A stretch of DNA of 34,723 nt from JAAYJM01 sp964498585. Lineage in GTDB: Bacteria > Bacteroidota > Ignavibacteria > Kapaibacteriales > UBA2268. A program made the position numbers and the translations under genes. Below are positions 24,866 to 32,433 of this stretch, piece by piece (position 1 is the stretch's first letter; each line of letters begins with the position of its first letter). The notes beneath the pieces are model-generated. The model was not told the DNA's origin. It saw only the letters and a list, made by a program, of their open reading frames with translations, and searched no databases. Location: contig CAZCHH010000038.1 of assembly GCA_964498585.1 (NCBI GenBank), positions 1-34,723 on the forward strand, in the 5' to 3' direction.

Positions 24866-26439
24866 TTATTTAAAAAGAAAACTGATTTGTCTTTAATTCC
24901 TATTAAATGAGAATTGAGTAAATCGAATTTATTTGTAAACCAGTCAATTTTTTGTTCTTTTAAAAATTCTCCTTTTGCGTTAAATGTCAATAGATACGCT
25001 TCAATAATGTCATTCCGGTAATTATGTTTTTTGATTACATAAACATAAATTTTATCATTATCAATAAAAACCTCGTTAATTAAATTTTTTACAGGTAAAA
25101 CGAATTTTTTATTAAAAATGCTATCGGCTTTTCTCGAAGCAATAATATTTTCAAAAACATCATTAATTTTAGATATTTCTGTAATCTTTCTTATTGTTTC
25201 AATTTTATCGTTTTTTAATGTGAAATGAATAAAAATTTGATTATCTGGATTTAGATAAAAAAAGTTTTCATCGTTTGCAGAAAAAAAGAAATTTGCATAC
25301 CTCGTTCTTTTAAAGCCAATGCCAGTCGAGGATTTTAGTTCTGAATAAGACATAAGGTTTTTCGATGTCTTTTTTTTATTATCAACTAAAACAAAAAGGA
25401 AATTACTATCTGGATTTTCTTTTTCTGATTCTAAAACCTCAAAAAGATATTTATCTTTATAAGGAATATAATTAGAATTAAGTTCAATAGCTGGCTGGTA
25501 AATTTCATTGACATCAGAAAGAGAATCATTTTTTATATTTATAAATACATTAATTGATGAGTAGTCTAAACCAACACTGCTATCTTTTGTTTCTGTATTG
25601 AAATTATTTGTATATTCAAATTTGTTCACAAGACGACAATTTGCATAAGGAATGTTTTTTGAATAATCAAAATCCAAATCGTTTATAGCAGCGTAATAAA
25701 CATATTTTAAAATGTTCTGACCACTTAATTTGTAAATATTGCTATCATCTAAATTTTTTAATTCAGTGTCAATATAATAATTTTTCAATCTGTCGCTTAT
25801 ACTGATATCTGAAATTAATCTGCCATCAAATAAATTAAAAGCGAAAATATGATTTTGTTTGTTGTCAAACACTAATATACGATTATATTTTTTATCAAAA
25901 ACTACTTTATCCGGTGAAACCAAAGAAACATAACTTTCATCTAATTTTACTTTATTTAAATATCTTTTCTTTTCTAAATTTAGATTTTCTGCTGGCGTCA
26001 TAACTCCAGTGAGATGCTCGTCTTTACCAATAATCTCACCTTTGTTATTTACTAAAAACATACAATTTAAATTTACATTTAACAACTCACAAATACTATA
26101 ATCAACATCAGATAAAACAATATCGGCTTTTAATACTTCCTTAATAGTTTTTAAAAAATTTTCCTCTCCTTTTTCCAAATGCCTAACAACCACTATATTG
26201 TTTTTATCATCAGAATGAAATGAAAAGACATTGATTCTATCGCTAACACAAGTGAAGAATTCATATTTTGAAATAAAAAATATTTGACTGCTTAAATTCA
26301 AATCAATATCGTTTGGAAATTGAGTTTTTATATTTTCTATAAAATTAATAATATTTCTCTTTTCATTATTTTCAGAGAATAAACTGTTAGTAAAAAGAAA
26401 TAAAATTGAAATCAAAACGAATGCTTTAATATACTTCAT
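24820..26439 (-). CDS. Secreted thioredoxin-like/propeller protein with degenerate active site (cassette 3)
   Basis: 539 aa from the ATG at 26439 (MKYIKAFVLISILFLFTNSLFSENN, a signal peptide); the longer frame to 26526 runs back into the previous gene's end. Residues about 35-140 look like a thioredoxin fold that has lost one Cys: ISKYEFFTCVSDRI aligns with TDINLCYSCDVSI of the neighbour at 27391-28935, giving CVSD where CxxC would be. The remainder is rich in short strands of the form 'NRILVFDNKQNHIFAFNLFDGRLI', like 6-bladed propellers of secreted Bacteroidota proteins. It is the second gene after leader copy A, but a terminator-like hairpin (26465-26490) stands just before its ATG. The function is unknown. 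Confidence 0.6.
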   Translation of the reverse strand: MKYIKAFVLISILFLFTNSLFSENNEKRNIINFIENIKTQFPNDIDLNLSSQIFFISKYEFFTCVSDRINVFSFHSDDKNNIVVVRHLEKGEENFLKTIKEVLKADIVLSDVDYSICELLNVNLNCMFLVNNKGEIIGKDEHLTGVMTPAENLNLEKKRYLNKVKLDESYVSLVSPDKVVFDKKYNRILVFDNKQNHIFAFNLFDGRLISDISISDRLKNYYIDTELKNLDDSNIYKLSGQNILKYVYYAAINDLDFDYSKNIPYANCRLVNKFEYTNNFNTETKDSSVGLDYSSINVFINIKNDSLSDVNEIYQPAIELNSNYIPYKDKYLFEVLESEKENPDSNFLFVLVDNKKKTSKNLMSYSELKSSTGIGFKRTRYANFFFSANDENFFYLNPDNQIFIHFTLKNDKIETIRKITEISKINDVFENIIASRKADSIFNKKFVLPVKNLINEVFIDNDKIYVYVIKKHNYRNDIIEAYLLTFNAKGEFLKEQKIDWFTNKFDLLNSHLIGIKDKSVFFLNKWKEFRWEIEEQELK

Positions 26440-26464
26440 AACTTTAATGGGTTTATTAAAAAAA

Positions 26465-26490
26465 TGGCTTCCAATTTGTATTGGAAGCCA
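26465..26490 (-). terminator. Terminator-like hairpin between the small protein and the 539-aa gene
   Basis: TGGCTTCCAA (26465-26474) and TTGGAAGCCA (26481-26490) form a perfect 10-bp stem with a 6-nt loop. Read on the minus strand it is followed at once by seven Ts and lies between the stop of the small gene (26505) and the next ATG (26439). It has the form of a rho-independent terminator and should make the downstream gene dependent on read-through. Confidence 0.75.
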
Positions 26491-26504
26491 ATAACAATTA
26501 TTTA

Positions 26505-26939
26505 CTATTTTGTTGCATTTAACCATTCATTGTAATTAGTAAAAACTGGTTTAGAATCATCAATTGAATATATCAATTCTTCACCAGTAACAGTATTAAA
26601 ATCTTTTTCGATAGTACAGTTAATGTAGCCTTTTCCAATACTTCCAGATTCGTTTAAATTTTTCCATAAATCAATTTTAGTTCCTTTGGGTAAAATTGGA
26701 CCTTTAATTCCGCAAACAACATCTTTGCACCAAATATCATCACTTCCTGTACAATGTGATTCTTGGTGGCCAGTTTCTGAGTTATAAACTGTTGATTCAG
26801 GTCCGTTCCAAAAGGTGTATTTGTATGTTCCATCTGCTAATGGTTGAACTGAAGGTTGTTTATTTGCCATTAAATTAGAAGAAATAGAAACAAACGTAAG
26901 CACTATTACGATAATCAAAAAAAAGGGTTTGTTTTTCAT
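26505..26939 (-). CDS. Small secreted protein headed by leader element copy A (cassette 3)
   Basis: 144 aa from the ATG at 26939, which gives a clean signal peptide (MKNKPFFLIIVIVLTFVSISSNLMA). An in-frame ATG at 26984 lies inside the arm of the leader hairpin with no spacing from GGAGG; it would put 15 polar residues in front of the signal and is unlikely. The mature protein has four Cys, three close together (SHCTGSDDIWCKDVVCGI), then KGYINCTIEKD. It resembles, loosely, the small Cys-containing NVEALA-type exported proteins that sit beside propeller/redoxin genes in Bacteroidota; that is inference. It is not recognisably like its counterparts at 29042 and 33902, though it has the same leader and gene position. 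The function is unknown. Confidence 0.75.
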   Translation of the reverse strand: MKNKPFFLIIVIVLTFVSISSNLMANKQPSVQPLADGTYKYTFWNGPESTVYNSETGHQESHCTGSDDIWCKDVVCGIKGPILPKGTKIDLWKNLNESGSIGKGYINCTIEKDFNTVTGEELIYSIDDSKPVFTNYNEWLNATK

Positions 26940-26981
26940 TAAAAAAAACCTTATTTTAGTTATACAAACATTAATTTGTTT

Positions 26982-27128
26982 CATCCTCCGCTTTTCAAAG
27001 TCGGAAAACTCATGGCGGAGGATGTTTTTTTATTATTTATCTTGCCAATCCGCTTAATCTTGTTCATTTCTTTTTTTGTCTATGGATTGGAATAAACAAA
27101 AAAACAAAACTTACTCAATTAAGCCAAG
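26982..27128 (-). promoter_or_regulatory. Leader RNA element, copy A (pseudoknot plus GC-rich hairpin)
   Basis: Read on minus, 5' to 3': short outer stem CTTG (27128-27125) with CAAG (27044-27041); stem a GCTTAAT (27124-27118) with ATTAAGC (27058-27052); loop strand b CCAATCC (27090-27084) with bulge strand GGATTGG (27051-27045), a pseudoknot; 20-nt A-rich linker; hairpin CATCCTCCGC (27024-27015) with GCGGAGGATG (26991-26982), plus an inner TTTTC/GAAAA pair. The hairpin ends 42 nt before the small-protein ATG at 26939. It holds the ORF MSFPTLKSGG and sequesters GGAGG. It is nearly identical to copy C. Confidence 0.7.
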
Positions 27129-27390
27129 TTCTTTTTTTCTAATTTTATTTCTTTTTGCTGACAAACCAACATAAACCTTTTTAAACAATTACCAAACAAA
27201 ATCTTTTTTTTAAATATATTTGCGTAAATATAACTTTATTGGAATTTCTCCTATTATTATTGACTGCAAGTATAAATTGATTATAAAATATATATTTATC
27301 CCAATAGTAATATTTCATACCAACTTATTAAATTGCCTTTGGAAAGTTGTTATGATAATTAATATTTTAAAGCTTAAAATAATAAAAGAA
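27129..27390. other. AT-rich region upstream of leader copy A
   Basis: This part, between the 514-aa gene's end and the structured leader, should hold the promoter. It shares scattered similarity with the matching part upstream of copy B (AAATATATTTG...; TTATTATTGACTGCAA versus TTATTATTGGCTGCAA near 27260 and 29825). No exact TTTG/TAnnTTTG pair was found. Confidence 0.4.
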
Positions 27391-28935
27391 TTAAGGAGTT
27401 AGCTTATAGATTACTATTTCAAGTTGCTTATTCTTATTTATTTCTGTACCATATATTAAACCATTATCAAAATAGAATGGAATAAAAGATGGATTTGTTT
27501 TTATTGGCGAATTATATTTCCAATTTCCATTTTCATCAATAATAATGATATTTTTATCTATAATCTTATTTTCTGAAAAAATATCTGTTTCGCCTTCTGG
27601 AAAAGTTTCGTTATAATAACAAATTAATATATTTTCATTAGAATCATCAATAAGGAGAGAAATAGTTCGAGTAAGCATATGTGTTTTTTTTATATAAAAT
27701 TCTTTTCCTTTGTCGTCATTTAAATCTGATTGTATATCTCTATATGTTTTACCAAATTTAAAATCAATTTCTTTATATTTAATTAAATTTGAATCCCAGA
27801 ATTTTATTTTATTTGAGAATTGCTGTAAAGTAATAAAATATTCGCTACTATAATTAAAAGCAAACAACTCTTTAAACCAAGTTGAAATTTTATAAAGCTG
27901 GAACACTGTATCAGGAGAATTAAATTGATTTTTAAATAGCCCATTTAAATTATAATTAATTATTGTTTTATAAGTATTATCTAATTTTAAATTTATATCT
28001 AACCGCATATAACCGACAAATGAATTTAAAAAACTTACAAATTTAGTAATTGGGCCTCTTTTAATTCTTTTATCTTCTGTCGTTGTATCAATGATTATTG
28101 AATTAGTTATTATGTTTTTATAAACATCGTAAAAGTAGGATGTTCTAATAAAGCCCGACAAAGTATTAACAAATGAAAAAACTGAATCTTCTACAACCCA
28201 AGTTAAAGACTCATCTGAGTAGATACCACCATAGTTCTCAAATTTACTTTTATTAATTTCATTTATTACTTTACCAGTTGAATCAATAATAAAAACTATT
28301 GGTTTCCTTAAATTTTTTATGTAATACTCATTTTTTGTTTTGTTATATAATGCATCAACATGCAAACCGTTTGATATTATATTATTATCTTCTTTTATTA
28401 CTTTAATTCTTGATATTTCTAAAAGATTATTAGCCCCATTTTCATTCTTAGTTTTAATTGTTTTAATAGAATTTAAAATTTCATTGAATGTTGAATTATC
28501 AATCTTTCCGCTTTGAATAACAGTTCCATCAGGGTATAAACCTAATAAAGCCGGCTTATTTTTAATTTGATAATATGAGGTAAATAAACCAGATTCATCA
28601 GCAATAACAGTAGATTCCCATTTATTTTCACTTTTTATTAATTCAACTCCTTCTTCATTTAAACCTTCAAAAACTATTATCAAATTAAAATTTTGTGATT
28701 TAGATATTTTTTCTATATTTTTTATACTAACATCGCAACTATAGCACAAATTTATATCTGTAAAAATATATATGAATGAACTGTTTTCTTCACTTTTGGA
28801 TATTAGCTTTACCTTATCTCCTGGTTTTAAATAGCAGTAAGAACTGTCTGTTGATTTAGAATAACCTTTATTTGAAAATATTAATAAACAAATAAAAAAT
28901 AGTATAAATATTGTGATATTTTTGAATAAATTCAT
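27391..28935 (-). CDS. Secreted thioredoxin-like protein with CxxC and propeller-like body (cassette 2)
   Basis: 514 aa from the ATG at 28935, preceded by GGAGAAAAA, giving the signal peptide MNLFKNITIFILFFICLLIF; the frame to 28965 adds ten residues. Residues about 40-150 read as a thioredoxin/peroxiredoxin fold: FIYIFTDINLCYSCDVSIKNI has a CYSC (CxxC) site after a strand, and KPALLGLYPDGTVIQSGKID has the cis-Pro-like 'NKPAL' and the 'G-x-x-x-x-G' end typical of TlpA-like proteins. The rest resembles 6-bladed propeller repeats (KPIVFIIDSTGKVINEI, EKKIID..NIIIIDENG). It follows the small gene at 29042, separated by a terminator-like hairpin. It may act on disulfides of exported proteins such as the Cys-rich neighbour; this is inference. 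Confidence 0.65.
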   Translation of the reverse strand: MNLFKNITIFILFFICLLIFSNKGYSKSTDSSYCYLKPGDKVKLISKSEENSSFIYIFTDINLCYSCDVSIKNIEKISKSQNFNLIIVFEGLNEEGVELIKSENKWESTVIADESGLFTSYYQIKNKPALLGLYPDGTVIQSGKIDNSTFNEILNSIKTIKTKNENGANNLLEISRIKVIKEDNNIISNGLHVDALYNKTKNEYYIKNLRKPIVFIIDSTGKVINEINKSKFENYGGIYSDESLTWVVEDSVFSFVNTLSGFIRTSYFYDVYKNIITNSIIIDTTTEDKRIKRGPITKFVSFLNSFVGYMRLDINLKLDNTYKTIINYNLNGLFKNQFNSPDTVFQLYKISTWFKELFAFNYSSEYFITLQQFSNKIKFWDSNLIKYKEIDFKFGKTYRDIQSDLNDDKGKEFYIKKTHMLTRTISLLIDDSNENILICYYNETFPEGETDIFSENKIIDKNIIIIDENGNWKYNSPIKTNPSFIPFYFDNGLIYGTEINKNKQLEIVIYKLTP

Positions 28936-28988
28936 TTTTTCTCCGGTAATTAGTTCTAATAACATTTTTTGTATAAGTGTAAAAGAAA

Positions 28989-29014
28989 GTCATTCTGGTT
29001 TCCACCAGAATGAC
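28989..29014 (-). terminator. Terminator-like hairpin between the Cys-rich gene and the 514-aa gene
   Basis: GTCATTCTGGT (28989-28999) pairs perfectly with ACCAGAATGAC (29004-29014). On the minus strand TTTCTTTT follows. It stands between the stop at 29042 and the ATG at 28935, the same position as the 26465-26490 hairpin in the next cassette, although the sequence is that of the GTCATTCTG repeat module. Confidence 0.65.
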
Positions 29015-29041
29015 CAATAAAATCAACTAATCAATAGTATT

Positions 29042-29500
29042 TTAATAATTACCACTTGGAATAAAAACAGTATAATATCCTTGACTATTGGTTTGTAATC
29101 CATCAAGTTCAATTCGCAAATTATTTAATTCTGGGTGTCCTGGGCAATCTGAAATAATAATAAAATGATGACTATCAAAAGGATAATTATTTCCATTTCT
29201 GGTGTAAACAGTCCAATTATTATCAATTTTTCTATTAAACATAACATAATCAAGATGTAATGTTAAAGTAAAACCACCAGTTACAACCATTAATTCGCCT
29301 TGACGATAATCTTCGTCTATAGGTATTACACAATCAATACCATTGTCCATACAACACTGACAATTTTCCACCCACTGCATTGTACCTGGTTCGGATAAAG
29401 GATCTACACGACACCAACACCAACAATTCTCTGTTTCAGAGTACGCATTATAGCTGATAAATAAAGCTAAAAATAAAAAAATAAATTTTTTCATTTTCAT
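29042..29500 (-). CDS. Small secreted Cys-rich protein headed by leader element copy B (cassette 2)
   Basis: 152 aa. Signal peptide MKMKKFIFLFLALFISYNAYS, then a Cys-dense region: ENCWCWCRVDPLSEPG...ENCQCCMDNGIDC, seven Cys within about 35 residues, later one more (DCPGHP). The remainder is strand-rich and hydrophilic (GELMVVTGGFTLTLHLDYVMFNRK). I do not recognise the family. Many disulfides are expected, which fits the CxxC protein encoded next. The ATG is 39 nt after the leader hairpin. Confidence 0.75.
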   Translation of the reverse strand: MKMKKFIFLFLALFISYNAYSETENCWCWCRVDPLSEPGTMQWVENCQCCMDNGIDCVIPIDEDYRQGELMVVTGGFTLTLHLDYVMFNRKIDNNWTVYTRNGNNYPFDSHHFIIISDCPGHPELNNLRIELDGLQTNSQGYYTVFIPSGNY

Positions 29501-29539
29501 TAACTTTCTTAAATTTGTAAAACATTAGTGAGTTAATGT

Positions 29540-29693
29540 CATCCTCCGCTTTTCAAAGTCGGAAAACTCATCGCGGAGGATGTTTTTTTTTATTATTATA
29601 TCTTGCCTAATCGCTTAACTTTGCTCATTTTATTTTTCATTCAGGATTAGGTGCTAAACAAAAGCCAAAACTTACTCAATTAAGCTAAGATAT
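29540..29693 (-). promoter_or_regulatory. Leader RNA element, copy B (most diverged copy)
   Basis: Minus strand, 5' to 3': outer stem ATATCTT (29693-29687) with AAGATAT (29604-29598); stem a GCTTAAT (29685-29679) with GTTAAGC (29619-29613), one U-G pair; loop strand CCTAATC (29651-29645) with bulge strand GATTAGG (29612-29606); hairpin CATCCTCCGC (29582-29573) with GCGGAGGATG (29549-29540). Compared with copies A and C, three of the seven pseudoknot pairs change on both sides and still pair. The ORF MSFPTLKSGG is again inside the hairpin. The gene start follows 39 nt later. Confidence 0.75.
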
Positions 29694-29935
29694 TTTTTCC
29701 TTATTTTTTAAACCAAATACAACTTAATATTTTTTTTTATAATATGCAAGCAAAATATTATTTTTTTTTGAGAAATATATTTGTGATAATATATCAGAAT
29801 AGGAGTATATCCTAACTTTATTATTGGCTGCAAAATCAGATTGGTAGTGAGTTTTTAAGTATGAATAAAACAAAAGGATAATAAAAAATTTCTCTTTCCA
29901 ATCATACTATCAACTTGTTGCTCGTATGACTTTTT

Positions 29936-29970
29936 GAACTCCTTCCCATGTTCAACTTGGGAAGGAGTTC
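29936..29970. terminator. 13 to 18-bp hairpin after the 700-aa gene
   Basis: GAACTCCTTCCCA and TGGGAAGGAGTTC pair perfectly across a 9-nt loop, and flanking TTTTT/AAAAA extends the stem. It lies 8 nt beyond the stop codon at 29978 on the minus strand. Likely end of that transcript, and symmetrical in form so possibly active on both strands. Confidence 0.6.
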
Positions 29971-29977
29971 AAAAACA

Positions 29978-32080
29978 TTATCTTACCACTACAAAGCTCT
30001 TCGTTACTCTTCCAGCTTGATTTACAAAAGAACAATGATACAAGCCAACTGGCAAATTTTCTATTGAAATAGTAATTTTATTCTGCCCAAGTATTTCAGT
30101 TTGTTCTATACGTTTTACTTCCATTCCAAGAGAGTTGAAAATAGAGATTGTATTTATATTTTCATTTTCTGGAATGGAAAGAGTGATTTCGTTTGTAGTA
30201 GGATTTGGGAAGATTTGGAAATCGATGTGTTCGGAAATGGGTAAATGTACTTCGATGCTTGTTTCGGTGCAGGAATATTTGAGAATTGTGCCAGCATCAC
30301 CGATAATCCACCCGTATTTATTATCTATAAAATAAATGGAACGTATTAAATTATTAGTCTTAATATTATCTATTTTCCAATTAAGACCACCATTTGTCGT
30401 TGTAAAAATCTTATTACTATAAGTTGAGATTATCCAACCATTATTTTCATCAATAAAAACAACCTTGTTAAAATCAAAATCTGGAGATACATTCTGATAA
30501 ATCCAATTACCACCACCATCGGTTGTTTTAACAATGAAACCTGAATTCCCAACTAACCATCCAGTATTTTGGTTAATAAAGCATAAACTTATGATATATT
30601 TATTGGGGTCGATTTCATTAATACTCCAGTTTTTACCTCCATCTTCAGTTTTAAAAAACAAACCAGAGGAATGATTGCCTACTGCATAACCAATATTTTC
30701 ATTTAAAAATTGTATTTCATTTATTGAAGTATCTCTAAGCGCTTTTTGATAGCTCCAGTAACTGCCCCCATCAGTAGTTTTCATAATGTAATATTCACCA
30801 ATCCAAGACCATAGCCCAATCCAGCCAATTTGCTCGTTTATAAAGAAAACATCTTGAAAAGATAAATCATGCATTTCATTTAATTTTACCCAATCAATTC
30901 CAGCATTTGTAGTTTTGAAAACAGCTCCTTCTTTTTCAGTAATAATCCCGATTTCGGAATTAAAAAACTGGACAGTTCCAATACTTCTTGAAAATGAAGC
31001 ATTATTCATATTTTGCCATTTTTTCCCTGAATCAGTCGTTTTTAATAAAGTTCCATTAAGCCCGACTGCCCAACCTAATTCCGTGTCTATAAATTGAATA
31101 TCATAAATTGAATTCAATAATCCATTTCTTATATTAATCCAATTATAACCAAAATCGGTTGTCATTTTTATAGCACCATTACTGCCGACTCCAATTAAAA
31201 AGCCATCAGAAAAAATATCAATTGAAAATATATCTTTATCAAAAGAATCACCACTAAATTGTGGATCCCAATTACTTCCACCGTCAGTAGTTTTATAAAG
31301 GAATTTATTGCCAAAAATATAACCAGTATTTTCATCGAAAAATCTGTAATATTTAATATAATCAGAAAATTCATTAATATAAGACCAATTTTCACCTGCA
31401 TCGGTAGTTTTTAAAATTCCATTTGTAGAATTTAGCCAACCTATACTATCATTATAGAAAAATATTTTATAATACTTTGAATTATTTACAAAAGGAATAT
31501 TATTTATTTTAATCCAATTTAATCCACCATCAGTTGTTTTTAAGAGGGTATCGCAATAAGTTAAAAAACCAACATTTTCATTAATAAAGAAAAAATGATT
31601 TATTTTATTGTATTTACTTGCAAAAAGTATATTCCAATTTTCACCACCATCAATTGTTTTTAAAAGATGCTTATTATCAGATAAAAGGACATATCCAATA
31701 TCTTTATTTTTGAAATGAATTATAGGGAAAAAAATACTATCTCCTTCTGGAAAAGATTTATGTAACCATGTTTTTCCACCGTCTGTTGTTTTTAAAAGTA
31801 AAGAAAACTCACCAGCAATATATACGTTCTTTGAGTCAAGTACACTCATATACCAAAGATTTTCTGTTGTTCCAGAGTTAAGCAATTCCCATTGATTACC
31901 ACCATCACAAGATTTTAGAATTGTTCCGGCATCACCAGCGATGTAAATAATATCTTTATTTGCAAACTCAACTGAATATAATTCATTCCCTTGCGGTTGT
32001 GGATTACTCCATTGCCAATCACAATCTTCTGCAAAAGCGAGATTGGAGATTAATAGAATAAAAAGAATGGTTTGTTTCAT
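29978..32080 (-). CDS. YCF48/BNR-type propeller protein with T9SS sorting domain
   Basis: 700 aa. Signal peptide (MKQTILFILLISNLAFAEDC) followed by about 13-14 repeats of 40-45 residues built on 'xxGTILKSxDGGxxWxxxxxxx...V.F.....G.' (LLKTTDGGKTWLHKS, ILKTTDAGENWSYIN, MKTTDGGSYWSYQ, FVKTTDGGGNWIYQN), the YCF48/BNR beta-propeller pattern. The last 80 residues are a type-A T9SS sorting domain (FQIFPNPTTNEITLSI, IFNSLGMEVKRIE, LPVGLYHCSFV, KSFVVV). Probably a secreted or surface-anchored propeller; ligand unknown. GGAGAAACAATG gives a good ribosome site. It lies after the 481-aa gene with a 350-bp repeat-filled gap and has its own end hairpins. Confidence 0.9.
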   Translation of the reverse strand: MKQTILFILLISNLAFAEDCDWQWSNPQPQGNELYSVEFANKDIIYIAGDAGTILKSCDGGNQWELLNSGTTENLWYMSVLDSKNVYIAGEFSLLLKTTDGGKTWLHKSFPEGDSIFFPIIHFKNKDIGYVLLSDNKHLLKTIDGGENWNILFASKYNKINHFFFINENVGFLTYCDTLLKTTDGGLNWIKINNIPFVNNSKYYKIFFYNDSIGWLNSTNGILKTTDAGENWSYINEFSDYIKYYRFFDENTGYIFGNKFLYKTTDGGSNWDPQFSGDSFDKDIFSIDIFSDGFLIGVGSNGAIKMTTDFGYNWINIRNGLLNSIYDIQFIDTELGWAVGLNGTLLKTTDSGKKWQNMNNASFSRSIGTVQFFNSEIGIITEKEGAVFKTTNAGIDWVKLNEMHDLSFQDVFFINEQIGWIGLWSWIGEYYIMKTTDGGSYWSYQKALRDTSINEIQFLNENIGYAVGNHSSGLFFKTEDGGKNWSINEIDPNKYIISLCFINQNTGWLVGNSGFIVKTTDGGGNWIYQNVSPDFDFNKVVFIDENNGWIISTYSNKIFTTTNGGLNWKIDNIKTNNLIRSIYFIDNKYGWIIGDAGTILKYSCTETSIEVHLPISEHIDFQIFPNPTTNEITLSIPENENINTISIFNSLGMEVKRIEQTEILGQNKITISIENLPVGLYHCSFVNQAGRVTKSFVVVR

Positions 32081-32433
32081 TGTTTCTCCGTGTTTGGTTT
32101 ATAGTTTTCGGTTATTAAGTTATTAGGTTGTTGAGTTATTGGGTTATTCGGTTATTAAGTTATTAAGTTATTAAAACTTTCGCAAAGTTTGGAAACTTTA
32201 CAAAAGTGATAAAGAGTGTCATTATGACGGATGTCAGAATCCATCTTTGTAAGTCATACGAACAGCTTGCTGTTCGTATGGCTTTTCACTGTCATAAAGT
32301 ATCTTAGCTTTTCAGACAAGATATTCTACATTTTTAAAAAGTAAGACATCCTTTATTCTTAGATCTTCGAGATATAGATCATCTTTTTTCTGACAAGAAT
32401 TTTCTTGCAGGGTATAAAGCTAAATGATTTATT
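32081..32433. repeat. Simple repeat and hairpin modules upstream of the 700-aa gene
   Basis: 32110-32175 is a run of units close to GGTTATTAAGTTATT. 32176-32210 holds a CTTTCGCAAAG/CTTTACAAAAG imperfect hairpin. About 32218-32250 is a GTCATTATGACGGATGTCAGAATCCATC module. 32254-32280 is a CATACGAACAG/CTGTTCGTATG perfect hairpin. No gene is seen. The simple run is a likely slippage site and lies just upstream of the ATG at 32080. Confidence 0.6.

Larger units (their letters stand above)
29501..29977. other. Gap holding leader copy B, a promoter region and two hairpins
   Basis: 29540-29693 is the leader element. Beyond it lie A/T-rich sequence (29700-29880, with a poly-T tract) and, close to the 700-aa gene's stop, a CATAC...GTATGAC hairpin (29904-29932) and a long one, GAACTCCTTCCCA (29936-29948) with TGGGAAGGAGTTC (29958-29970), extended by TTTTT/AAAAA to 18 bp. 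The last pair probably ends transcription of the 700-aa gene before the next leader begins. Confidence 0.55.

Noticed and set aside
26940..26984. Upstream ATG at 26984 as start of the small protein
   Set aside because: It lies in the leader hairpin arm with no spacing from GGAGG, would place 15 polar residues before the signal peptide, and the other two cassettes have no in-frame equivalent.
26982..27031. Leader hairpin as a plus-strand rho-independent terminator
   Set aside because: The hairpin followed by T7 on plus has the right form, but no plus-strand gene precedes any of the three copies, and the conserved pseudoknot would then lie outside the transcript. It remains possible for an antisense RNA.
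26982..27058. Leader element as an integron attC site
   Set aside because: The GCCTAAT/GATTAGG arms in copy B resemble attC boxes, but the pairing order is a-b-a'-b' rather than nested, arms are far apart, the elements precede rather than follow genes, and there is no integrase.
27220..27402. 60-aa plus-strand open frame
   Set aside because: It is made of AT-rich codons with no recognisable feature, in the promoter side of the leader A region, and it runs into the opposite gene's end.
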